DNA from: Novosphingobium kaempferiae
GTDB taxonomy: Bacteria; Pseudomonadota; Alphaproteobacteria; Sphingomonadales; Sphingomonadaceae
Assembly: GCF_021227995.1 (NCBI RefSeq)
Contig: NZ_CP089301.1
Location: 5,394,001 to 5,458,000, forward strand
Reading direction: 5' to 3'
DNA: 64,000 nt
Shown: positions 43,840 to 50,771 of the stretch, piece after piece
Numbering within the stretch: the stretch's first letter is position 1
How the letters are laid out: every line of letters begins with the position of its first letter
Position numbers and translations under genes: made by a program
Notes under the pieces: model-generated
The model's database searches: none
What the model was told of the DNA's origin: nothing
What the model saw: the letters and a program-made list of their open reading frames with translations, nothing else

Positions 43840-44691
43840 TTTAGGCCGGCCCTCGCCAAGCCTGGTCCGCTCGTATTTGTCGAATTCACAGAGCTGGAAC
43901 TGAATGTCGTGGAGTTCCAGTTCAGGCATGTAATCCGGCAGATTTTCTTCGGCCATAGCCAGCAGCGTGATCATTTCGGCAATTAAGGCTCTTTCTTTGA
44001 CTTGGGCGCCGATGGGGCGGCCATAAAGGCGATTGAGGCCCCGCCGAGCGCCAGGTCCCGCTGGACACCAAGTATTGCGATCAAGCACATGAGACATGGC
44101 GGGAGTGTGCATCGCGTCTTGCAGCACCTCCTTTGCCATAAACCCGCTTCCGCCGAACCCGGGCATTCCTCGAAGCACGTTCGCAACCTGCTCCCAGCTT
44201 TTTGACTGGTCAGCAACGTCCGCGAGCTCGTCCCGCCGCTGCCATAGTGGCGTTAATATAAGGCGAGAAACCGCTTCAGCCTTCGGACCCCGGTGCCCTA
44301 GGCTAGGAATGATGTAAGCGCCGGTGAAAACTCGCTCACCAGCGTTCTGACGCTCCGCAGCCAAGCGACAAATCTCTTCGCTGTCCCAGTGATCCCGCCA
44401 ACCGGCAGCAGCGGCGAACTCCATTGTGCCGAAATATCGGAAGAATGCGCAATTAAAGATGATCTCCCCATGGGGACGGTTCCCATGCGGCATAGTCCAA
44501 TTTTGGCGCATCCATTTGGTCGTCCGGTCATCCTCGCGTTTGACATTCGTGAACTTGAAGGCGTTCAAGATCGGGTCTTCTGACCAAGGCCATGGGGCCC
44601 CGCTCTCTTTCCGAAGGCGGAGTTGTTCTCTTTTCGCCATGAAGGCAAAAAAGGCTTCTTCAGAATCCTGCATTGATACTGGCCTTGTCAT
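43813..44691 (-). CDS. Alpha-glutamyl/putrescinyl thymine pyrophosphorylase-like (DNA hypermodification) protein
   Basis: 292 aa. The sequence MAKREQLRLRKESGAPWPWS, then DPILNAFKFTNVKREDDR with TTKWM (about residues 40-60), GAYIIPSLG, GFGGSGFMAKEVLQDAM and WCPAGPGARRGLNRLYG match the helical domain shared by aGPT-pyrophosphorylases, amino-acid:DNA transferases and hmdU DNA kinases, known from phages such as phiW-14 and SP10 that replace thymine with modified bases. These enzymes act on pyrophosphorylated 5-hydroxymethyluracil in DNA. No hydroxymethylase or kinase is visible nearby, so the present role may differ. It is convergent with the Dcd-like gene. Confidence 0.75.
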   Translation of the reverse strand: MTRPVSMQDSEEAFFAFMAKREQLRLRKESGAPWPWSEDPILNAFKFTNVKREDDRTTKWMRQNWTMPHGNRPHGEIIFNCAFFRYFGTMEFAAAAGWRDHWDSEEICRLAAERQNAGERVFTGAYIIPSLGHRGPKAEAVSRLILTPLWQRRDELADVADQSKSWEQVANVLRGMPGFGGSGFMAKEVLQDAMHTPAMSHVLDRNTWCPAGPGARRGLNRLYGRPIGAQVKERALIAEMITLLAMAEENLPDYMPELELHDIQFQLCEFDKYERTRLGEGRPKSRYLYRGS

Positions 44692-44758
44692 ACTCAGTCG
44701 CCTGCGACATCAGGCTTTACGGCATGCCGAAGCATGCACATGGATGGGCATGATTTGA

Positions 44759-45319
44759 ATGGGCGGCTATCGATTTTCCACGTGGGTGCACACCCTTGCG
44801 CGGGCGGCAGTTTGGGCATCAATTGCGATCGCGATCACAATCCTGGCTTACGCCTCATTCCGCCTGCTCCAAGGTGGATCAAAACCGCTCTTTGGAGCAT
44901 ATGACCCGGCCGAATTAGCTGGCCTTGGATCAGTCAAAAGCGATCGCCGTATGATACGGCACGGCCAGATTAATGGAGTTAAGGTGATTTGCATTGAGCC
45001 AGCTTTTGCGCGGCGGGCATCCATGGAAAAGGTCGATACTAGCGGTCACAGGACAGATAGAGAAGACCAAGGGCCCTCAGCGCAACAGGTGGCGTGGCAA
45101 CTATGTAATGCTTACCTCAATGGGGTGATTTCCAAGGATCAATACGCTGCAGCGCTGATGCCCCGACTTGGGAACAGAGCCACGGCGGAACCGAGTGGCA
45201 AATCCCTACCGCCGCAGAAGCACCCCGTAACCCGAACTCTGAAGCGGAAATGTAATTGCAATCGACATGCGATCCCTCAACCAGACCAAGCCGCTACGAC
45301 GCTCAATGCGGCTTCGTAG
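44759..45319 (+). CDS. Single-pass membrane hypothetical protein
   Basis: 186 aa. One hydrophobic helix (about residues 16-38, AAVWASIAIAITILAYASFR) precedes a polar domain with ICIEPAFARRASMEKV and WQLCNAYLNGVISKDQYAAA. The tail is basic and Pro/Thr-rich with two cysteines (KCNCNRH). No family was recognised. The ribosome site is weak. It lies divergent from the hypermodification gene in the lower-G+C block. Confidence 0.6.
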   Translation: MGGYRFSTWVHTLARAAVWASIAIAITILAYASFRLLQGGSKPLFGAYDPAELAGLGSVKSDRRMIRHGQINGVKVICIEPAFARRASMEKVDTSGHRTDREDQGPSAQQVAWQLCNAYLNGVISKDQYAAALMPRLGNRATAEPSGKSLPPQKHPVTRTLKRKCNCNRHAIPQPDQAATTLNAAS

Positions 45320-45513
45320 GCACAGGCGATCTGAGGATTTCCGAGGGCGTCTCCTGCACGCAGATTTGGTGGCTGAAAACCGTTTCGTCCGCAGCACTTA
45401 ACGCGTCTCCGTAGCTAGGGCGTCTAGGATAAAGTGAATATCTCTAGAGACCACATTGACGCTGAAGCTCGGTTGCCGCGAGAGTGCTGGTCAGCAAGAG
45501 AAGGAATGATTCT

Positions 45514-45648
45514 GTGGCGGATAGAGAACGGGAACAGAGGAGTTATGTCCCGAAAGTAACTCCGAGGCCTGAGGGCGAGTTTTCGTATCGACCGAAACCG
45601 GCGCCAACTTCGTCTACGGCAGCGCCGCCGCCTCCGAAGAAGGGCTGA
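45514..45648 (+). CDS. Small proline-rich protein 1 (44 aa)
   Basis: GTG 45514 is preceded by AAGGA at proper spacing. The product is charged at first (VADREREQRSYVPKVTPRP), then Pro-rich, and ends AAPPPPKKG. It ends six bases before the next small gene, whose product ends in almost the same way. No family known. Coding is inferred from the ribosome site and the repeated C-terminal motif. Confidence 0.45.
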   Translation: MADREREQRSYVPKVTPRPEGEFSYRPKPAPTSSTAAPPPPKKG

Positions 45649-45653
45649 CGCAG

Positions 45654-45764
45654 ATGCCTGAGATGCCTACGCCCCCGCCTCCGGTCTACATTCCCGATAG
45701 CGTCAGACCGAAGGCTCCGCCCCCACCTCCGCCGCCCGCTCCTCCTCCTCCTAAGCGGGGGTAA
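45654..45764 (+). CDS. Small proline-rich protein 2 (36 aa)
   Basis: From ATG 45654 (or 45663): MPEMPTPPPPVYIPDSVRPK, then a run of Pro and Ala ending APPPPKRG. It is more than half proline. It follows the previous small gene directly and shares its end motif (APPPPK-K/R-G). It overlaps the convergent gene by 14 bases. Function unknown; it could be a ligand for an SH3-like or other Pro-binding domain. Confidence 0.4.
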   Translation: MPEMPTPPPPVYIPDSVRPKAPPPPPPPAPPPPKRG

Positions 45765-46371
45765 AAAGACGGTGTCGCAAGCTGACCCGCGCGATCTTTG
45801 AGGCTGGAATGTAGGTCATTCTTGCGCCCCAATACGGGACAACGGCGTCATCAATGTCGATCTCAGTGCCATCCGCCGCGACCTCGAAATTTACGTACAA
45901 GGCGACGTCGCCGTTAGCTCCAATCACCGCAGGGCCGAACGGCTGATCGGCGAACTGGCTCGTATCGTTGCAAACCAACAGCGTACCGTCATCAAGCTGA
46001 ACGGTCAGTTGGCTAAGCTCGTGTTTATTATTGCAGACCGTAATGCTTTGCCATGCGGTAGGGGTGTCATCTGCCCATGAGATGTCAGCTTCTCTCATCA
46101 GCCAATCATATACAGGTATGCCAAACCGCCTCCACAAGGCGCCGGTGATCACGGTCAACAAAACCGTTTCCGGAATAACGACCAGAGCGGGCAGCGATTG
46201 CACCACGAATAACGTTGTCGTCGCCACAAGACCGAATGCGAGCGACCGGAAGGTGACATCGACGGCGGTGTGATGGGCGCGCCGCCCAGCATAAGCCACT
46301 AGATATGCAGCATATCCGCTGCCCAATGCCAATTGGATCTGCCAAGGCAGGCTGAGAAGTTTTTCATCCAT
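45751..46371 (-). CDS. Two-helix membrane hypothetical protein
   Basis: 206 aa. Predicted helices are LALGSGYAAYLVAYAG and LAFGLVATTTLFVVQSLPALVV with VLLTVITGAL (about residues 10-75). A soluble, beta-rich C-terminal domain follows with acidic segments (VCNDTSQFAD, GTEIDIDDAVVPYWG). The layout recalls small phage or defence-linked membrane proteins, but no family was assigned. The open frame extends to 46809 over the next gene; ATG 46371 is chosen because it starts the first helix. Last gene of the leftward operon. Confidence 0.6.
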   Translation of the reverse strand: MDEKLLSLPWQIQLALGSGYAAYLVAYAGRRAHHTAVDVTFRSLAFGLVATTTLFVVQSLPALVVIPETVLLTVITGALWRRFGIPVYDWLMREADISWADDTPTAWQSITVCNNKHELSQLTVQLDDGTLLVCNDTSQFADQPFGPAVIGANGDVALYVNFEVAADGTEIDIDDAVVPYWGARMTYIPASKIARVSLRHRLFTPA

Positions 46372-46429
46372 CTGAAAACAGCTTAATGGACGCTTGAAGG
46401 CGGGGAAACCGCCAAATGCTGCTCGCTTG

Positions 46430-46978
46430 TCACTCCACCAACATCGCCTGCAGCAGCGCCTGCGCCATCTCCGGCAAAGGCACGGGGACGCTGGTGCTGA
46501 TATAGCCGACGTTCCGCGCTCGCCGCTGCCCGAACCGCTCGATCCACTGCCGCCCATTGTGGCGCCAAGCGCGCTGGAGAAGCACGACCGGGAGTAGGTA
46601 GCATCGCCGCGACGGCGCGAAGGCATAGGCGATGAAGTCGCAAGCCAGCGGCTTCTGGACCCAGCCGGGCTTGCGCCGCTCCTCATCGCTCCACTGCTCC
46701 AAGAGGATGTCCGGCCAGTCGGCGGCTCGTACTTTCTCGTCGATGGTGTAGGTCCGACCGCAAGCAAGGGTGATGACGCGATCGATACCGCCGCGCTGGG
46801 CCCATCCATCGTCGCGCACGGAGACGGCCGAGATCATGGTCGGGAACGCCTTGCGGTATAACTCGACCCACCAGCCTGCCTCGGCTTGCTCGTTCGACAT
46901 GGCGAGGCTGGCCGCGAAGTCGTGAACCTGCGGTACGCGCGCCGAAACGCCCTGATCCGGCAGGGACCAGGGCGCCAT
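46430..46978 (-). CDS. Phage PD-(D/E)XK-like hypothetical protein
   Basis: About 182 aa; ATG 46978 or TTG 46987. GIDRVITLACGRTYTIDEKV, then DWPDILLEQWSDEERRKPGW and ACDFIAYAFAPSRRCYLLP, is a pattern I recall from prophage-encoded hypothetical proteins. The spaced D and DEK fit a PD-(D/E)XK nuclease core (D...ExK), which is an inference. It is part of the leftward early-type operon. Confidence 0.65.
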   Translation of the reverse strand: MAPWSLPDQGVSARVPQVHDFAASLAMSNEQAEAGWWVELYRKAFPTMISAVSVRDDGWAQRGGIDRVITLACGRTYTIDEKVRAADWPDILLEQWSDEERRKPGWVQKPLACDFIAYAFAPSRRCYLLPVVLLQRAWRHNGRQWIERFGQRRARNVGYISTSVPVPLPEMAQALLQAMLVE

Positions 46979-47001
46979 CGGCAGCAAATGCTGCGTTTCG
47001 C

Positions 47002-47331
47002 TCAGTTGAGACCTCGCTTTCGGATACTGGCCCCCGATGTCCCCAAGGCCAGCCAGCCGTTTTCGGTGCGCCGCCCTAGCCGTCGAACTGCCCGCATGAT
47101 CCGAGCGTCGCCCCCGTGCGTTGTCCGGGCGACAAGGTAGGCCCGCCCGGCGCGGAGGTATTCGTCTGCTTCGGCCACAGAGCCATGCGTAAAGGCGCGA
47201 GGTAGCCCGCCGCCCTCGGTAAGTTCGCCGTCAGGAGTGATGATGATACGGCCGCCCGCCAGAATGAAGTCACGGATGGCCTGGGTCGTTGCGCTGCCTG
47301 ACGGGCGGCATTGTTCGGTCTTCATACTCAT
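47002..47331 (-). CDS. Phage-like hypothetical protein
   Basis: 109 aa. Its ATG overlaps the stop of the preceding gene (ATGA). ILAGGRIIITPDGELTEGG and YLRAGRAYLVARTTHGGDA suggest a small alpha/beta protein; no family was recognised. It is in the middle of a compact leftward operon under the XRE switch. Confidence 0.6.
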   Translation of the reverse strand: MSMKTEQCRPSGSATTQAIRDFILAGGRIIITPDGELTEGGGLPRAFTHGSVAEADEYLRAGRAYLVARTTHGGDARIMRAVRRLGRRTENGWLALGTSGASIRKRGLN

Positions 47332-47696
47332 CTCAGTTCTCCTTCACCCGCAGGGCGCCGGGGATCGGGGCACTGCGAAGGTATCAGCTCGCCCGAGAAG
47401 GCGACGATCCGGTAGGCTACGATGTTGTGCTTCCAACTGGTGGCGCGCCCGGTCCAGAAGCTCTCGTGCCAGAACTTGGCGTATTCGGCGTCGCGGCCGG
47501 TCAATACGAGACCGCCCCGCATACACGTTTCGACGAGCGTCATTGGATAGAACGGGAAGGGCTGCCCTACAGGATGAACGATCCACCCGTCGGGCCGGAT
47601 ACGCACTCTCGGTTTGCAGCGGCGACGCGGCGCCCAAAGCTCTGGCTGCTCGCCCTTCCGATCGAACAGGCGACGGAGGAATAGGGGCGCCTTCAC
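47328..47696 (-). CDS. Phage-like hypothetical protein
   Basis: 122 aa from GTG 47696, overlapping the stop of the preceding gene (GTGA). It is basic and rich in Arg and aromatic residues (VRIRPDGWIVHPVGQPFPFY, FWHESFWTGRATSWKHN). No family was recognised. The overlap on both sides supports translation. Confidence 0.6.
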   Translation of the reverse strand: MKAPLFLRRLFDRKGEQPELWAPRRRCKPRVRIRPDGWIVHPVGQPFPFYPMTLVETCMRGGLVLTGRDAEYAKFWHESFWTGRATSWKHNIVAYRIVAFSGELIPSQCPDPRRPAGEGELR

Positions 47697-47947
47697 ACGC
47701 CTTCCTCCTGATCGCCGCCCCAATACAGCCGCCCGTGGCGATAGACGGGAGCACAGCCGTCATCGCCAGCGAGGCAGACATCCTCCTCAGGCTCCAGATC
47801 GTGGTCGCCGTCCCGGTGGTCCAGTTCGTCGATCAGTCGCTCGATCACGTCCTCCAGTTCACCTCGCGAAAGCAGCGGGATCGACTGAGACAGCAAGCCG
47901 AGCGGTAGAGGGCGTAGGCCCGCCGTGGTGATAGTCAGAAGCGCCAT
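47693..47947 (-). CDS. Acidic phage-like hypothetical protein
   Basis: 84 aa. The first 25 residues are hydrophobic (LTITTAGLRPLPLGLLSQS), and the rest is strongly acidic (ELEDVIERLIDELDHRDGDH, DLEPEEDVCLAGDDGC) with two cysteines. No family was recognised. The acidic character is like that of DNA mimics or inhibitors, which is only a suggestion. It overlaps the next gene and is two bases from the previous one. Confidence 0.6.
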   Translation of the reverse strand: MALLTITTAGLRPLPLGLLSQSIPLLSRGELEDVIERLIDELDHRDGDHDLEPEEDVCLAGDDGCAPVYRHGRLYWGGDQEEGV

Positions 47948-47949
47948 GG

Positions 47950-48174
47950 TCAGCCCTCCACCATCTTGGCTGAGCTGAGGTGCTCCGCGAGTTGCTGGCG
48001 GTCGGCGTTCGAGAGACCGACAACCATGGAGAACGTCTCCGCGCGGTCGGCGTGAGTGCGCGTGCCAGGTGAGGGCCAGAGGTGGAGGTGATCGTCGGCG
48101 AGGACGTAGGCGCCGCCAGCTTCCTTGAAGCGGGCCATCCAGACGGCGGCGTCGAATGCGAGTTGGGTCGCCAT
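47950..48174 (-). CDS. Small phage-like hypothetical protein
   Basis: 74 aa. ATG 48174 comes one base after the preceding stop. AFDAAVWMARFKEAGGAYVL and LSNADRQQLAEHLSSAK indicate two helices around a short strand. No family was recognised. Confidence 0.6.
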   Translation of the reverse strand: MATQLAFDAAVWMARFKEAGGAYVLADDHLHLWPSPGTRTHADRAETFSMVVGLSNADRQQLAEHLSSAKMVEG

Positions 48175-48175
48175 G

Positions 48176-48589
48176 TTACGCCTCCTCGCCGCAGAGCCGG
48201 GCTTGATCGGCAGCAATTGCCGCATCCCATGCGGGATAGCCGCCATCGAACTTCTGCCAGCTGATCTTTTCCCTGAGGTCCGTCTTTGTCGGGGCGGGCA
48301 CATCCATCAGATCAGCCACAGCGGCAACCAACGCTCTATGGCGACGATCTCCCTCGTTCCTCATGTCGGCTGTGAGGGTTCCGTATCTTCCTGCATAAGC
48401 CCGCTCCGACATCGCGATGTCGCGATACTGTTTGGCAATGCTCAGCTTCAGCCAGACCGGGTGCCACGCCGCTTTCATATCCTTCTTGAGCAGGCGGCGG
48501 AATTTGTCGCTGTCAGCTACCTCTGTGCCATCAGGAAGTGGGGCAAGCAGCTGCTCAGTGAAGCGCGAAAGGTCGAATTGAGCGGACAT
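48176..48589 (-). CDS. Phage-like hypothetical protein
   Basis: 137 aa, helical. FTEQLLAPLPDGTEVADSDK, KKDMKAAWHPVWLKLSIAKQ and ALVAAVADLMDVPAPTKTD show alternating charged and hydrophobic helices. Its ATG overlaps the preceding TGA. No family was recognised. Confidence 0.6.
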   Translation of the reverse strand: MSAQFDLSRFTEQLLAPLPDGTEVADSDKFRRLLKKDMKAAWHPVWLKLSIAKQYRDIAMSERAYAGRYGTLTADMRNEGDRRHRALVAAVADLMDVPAPTKTDLREKISWQKFDGGYPAWDAAIAADQARLCGEEA

Positions 48590-49233
48590 CAGACCGGCCT
48601 CCCGTTCACGCGGGCAAGGTCCGCAGCGACGGCATTGAGAAGCTCGGTGAGCAGGCCGCCGTCGCCTTCGGTCTCACGCTGGAGGAGCGCGATCTTCTCG
48701 CTGACCAACGCAGTGTCGGAAAGTGGAAACTCGACGGCGGTTGCCCAGGTTGCTCCGCAGCCCTCGACGGCGGCCTCCCATTCGACCTGAACCTGCTGCT
48801 TCCGTTCCAGCAGCGAGACACGTTCCGGCCTTGCCTCCCACGCTTCGACGGCACGGCAGAATGCCGCATATTCGGGAGTGCCGCCGATGCGGCTCACGAC
48901 ATATTCGCTCTTGTAGTCGCCTCGGCTCACATCGACGGTCGATGCGTATGACGCCATCGTTACAGGGCCGTGGGTGAAGCCTTCCGCAGTGTACTCGATG
49001 GTCGCGGTCGGCGCGGTCTTCTTGTCCGCGAACATTTCCGCTTCCCACTCGCTGAAGCGCTTTCCGAGCACAGCAGCGTGATCGACGGCGGCCAGATAAG
49101 CGGCCTTTGCACGCTCCCAGCCAAGGAGGTCGGCGCTGGTCGGCGCAGCACTGGCAGGGGCGGTGAGCAACGCGCTCGCGGCGATGACAGGCGTAGCTTT
49201 CAACAGCGCACGCCGAGTGGTAGTGACGGTCAT
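48589..49233 (-). CDS. Tat-signal-like exported hypothetical protein, first gene of leftward operon
   Basis: 214 aa. The N terminus TTTRRALLKATPVIAASALL ends at APASAAP, resembling a twin-arginine signal (RRALLK). The rest is a helical domain (ERAKAAYLAAVDHAAVLGKR, RVSLLERKQQVQVEWEAAV). An AAGGAG site precedes ATG 49233. It is the promoter-proximal gene of the operon, 168 bases from the XRE gene with the twin operators between. Why a phage early-type operon begins with an exported protein is unclear. Confidence 0.65.
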   Translation of the reverse strand: MTVTTTRRALLKATPVIAASALLTAPASAAPTSADLLGWERAKAAYLAAVDHAAVLGKRFSEWEAEMFADKKTAPTATIEYTAEGFTHGPVTMASYASTVDVSRGDYKSEYVVSRIGGTPEYAAFCRAVEAWEARPERVSLLERKQQVQVEWEAAVEGCGATWATAVEFPLSDTALVSEKIALLQRETEGDGGLLTELLNAVAADLARVNGRPV

Positions 49234-49318
49234 AGTCGTCTCCTTGATTATGCAAGGTTGCGATTAGGTCGGGCTCGGTGGTTGCCGCCTCCTAGCTCGA
49301 CCATTACCAACTGTGGGT

Positions 49319-49370
49319 AACGGTTTTCGTTATCCTCTACCAGTTTGCACCTGTCAACGGTTTTCGTTAT
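49319..49370. promoter_or_regulatory. Twin AACG-N5-CGTT operators
   Basis: The 15-mer AACGGTTTTCGTTAT occurs at 49319-49333 and 49356-49370, 37 bases apart. Each holds the inverted repeat AACG-N5-CGTT. They lie in the divergent gap between the leftward operon (start 49233) and the XRE gene (start 49402), as expected for regulator-binding sites of a lysis/lysogeny-type switch. Confidence 0.8.
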
Positions 49371-49401
49371 GGTTGCTGAAAGCCGTTAGGAGCACGCGAT
49401 T

Positions 49402-49641
49402 TTGCTTACGCCCGCAACCTGCCGCGCCGCACGGGGGCTAGTAGGTCTGTCCCAAGCGGACTTGGCGAAACTGGCAAAGGTCGGTGAATCGACCGTTCGG
49501 AATTACGAAGCCGGTCGCTCCGTTCCGGTAGCAAATAACCTCGATGCCATTGCTGCCGTGCTGGCGAATCATGGGGCGGTGCTTATTGCCGGAGGAGAAA
49601 CTTCTGAACTAGGCGGGGCAGGCGTCAGGCTTGCCGAATGA
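49402..49641 (+). CDS. XRE-family helix-turn-helix regulator
   Basis: 79 aa from TTG 49402, with AGGAG eight bases upstream. [40 protein letters not shown] and [12 protein letters not shown] form the HTH_3 domain with a C-terminal strand (VLIAGG...GVRLAE). No peptidase or ligand domain is present, so it is a small Cro/CI-like regulator. It probably binds the twin operators at 49319-49370 and controls both the leftward operon and itself. Confidence 0.9.
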   Translation: MLTPATCRAARGLVGLSQADLAKLAKVGESTVRNYEAGRSVPVANNLDAIAAVLANHGAVLIAGGETSELGGAGVRLAE

Positions 49642-49674
49642 AGGCCCCCGGCCTGTGATGAGGCCGGGGGGCCT
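49642..49674. terminator. Bidirectional stem-loop between XRE and PGN_0703 genes
   Basis: AGGCCCCCGGCCT and AGGCCGGGGGGCCT form a near-perfect, very GC-rich stem of about 13 bp with a 6-base loop, directly after the XRE stop and before the convergent nuclease gene stop. Confidence 0.75.
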
Positions 49675-49678
49675 CGCT

Positions 49679-50668
49679 TCAACCCTCCAGTTCAGCCGGA
49701 ATGCCCTCCGCGATCACCTCGTCGATGTATTCCCACGCGCAGTAGCGGTGGCGCAGATCATCGGCGTAGTCCTCGTCGCCGTTGCTGCGCATCAGGCCGA
49801 TGAACGCTTCGAGGTTCAAGGTGGAGAAACTAGCCTTGCCTTCGGTCGGGTCTGCAAGCTGCCCGGCATATCGCTGACAGGCCCGCTGCATCGGCGTGTT
49901 CAGTTCGGGCAGGATCACCACGAACCGCCCTTCGGCGTAGTCGCCGCGCATGATCGCCGACTGAAGCAGGACATGCTCGCGCATGAGTTGCTGGATCGGG
50001 CGCTTGCGCAGTTCGGGCGCCATGGGGTCGATGAACAGGCCCGCCGCTGGCATCAGATCGGCGTACCGCTTCCGAAGCTCCTTGATGGGCTCCCAGCCGC
50101 TCTCGCTGTACTTCATCTCGATCGCGATGACGCCCTTGGTACCGTCGGCGCGAGCGTAGGTGATGGCCGCATCCCAAGCGGTGTGGTCCTCGGTGAGGTC
50201 TGCCGCGCCGCGCCCCGGGGAATGTTCGAACAGCACTGTGTCGGCTGTGGCATCGGCAAGGTCCGGGAACATGGCGCGTAGCATGGCGGTCGCCAGTTCC
50301 GGGTCCAGCCGCAGCGGACCGAGGGCATTGAAAACGAGCGGGTGGCTGGAGAGCAGGTTCGTCCACAGGCGCTGCTCGTCCGAGGTTGCCCATGGTTCGC
50401 GGTAGGCGTGCTCCAGATAGGCCAGCTTCGAGATCTCCGGCGTCATGAAGTTCCCACCCCGGCGCGCAGCGTAGTCATTGATGCGCGAGCCGAGCCAGCG
50501 TTTGTCTCCATTCGGTGAGACGTGGCGACCGGGACGAAGCTCGCGGCCACTACGCCAGAGGCTCTGCAACAGGCGCGCGCAGGAGCGGAAGCGGGTGTCG
50601 TTCGGCTCGTTCACCCGAAAGCGCCGCAGGATGGGCTCGGGGACGAGGGGTAGATGGGTTCGGTTCAA
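49679..50668 (-). CDS. PGN_0703 family putative restriction endonuclease
   Basis: 329 aa from TTG 50668, which has GGAG upstream (GTG 50716 is an alternative). RWLGSRINDYAARRGGNFMT, LWTNLLSSHPLVFNALGPL, VLFEHSPGRGAADLTEDHT, AWDAAITYARADG and VIAIEMKYSESGW match the PGN_0703 family. The D...ExK set (Asp near 163, EMK near 181) is a PD-(D/E)XK nuclease core. The family is annotated as a putative restriction endonuclease without a methylase partner, and none is seen here. It diverges from the HUH-like gene. Confidence 0.85.
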   Translation of the reverse strand: MNRTHLPLVPEPILRRFRVNEPNDTRFRSCARLLQSLWRSGRELRPGRHVSPNGDKRWLGSRINDYAARRGGNFMTPEISKLAYLEHAYREPWATSDEQRLWTNLLSSHPLVFNALGPLRLDPELATAMLRAMFPDLADATADTVLFEHSPGRGAADLTEDHTAWDAAITYARADGTKGVIAIEMKYSESGWEPIKELRKRYADLMPAAGLFIDPMAPELRKRPIQQLMREHVLLQSAIMRGDYAEGRFVVILPELNTPMQRACQRYAGQLADPTEGKASFSTLNLEAFIGLMRSNGDEDYADDLRHRYCAWEYIDEVIAEGIPAELEG

Positions 50669-50771
50669 GGTGAGTCTCCGTTCAGCCTGCGAGACTTGCA
50701 GGCCCGGAAAATTCACGGATGCATGGGAGGTGTTTACGCTTTCCCGACCTTCTGGCGGCTACGCATGCACC

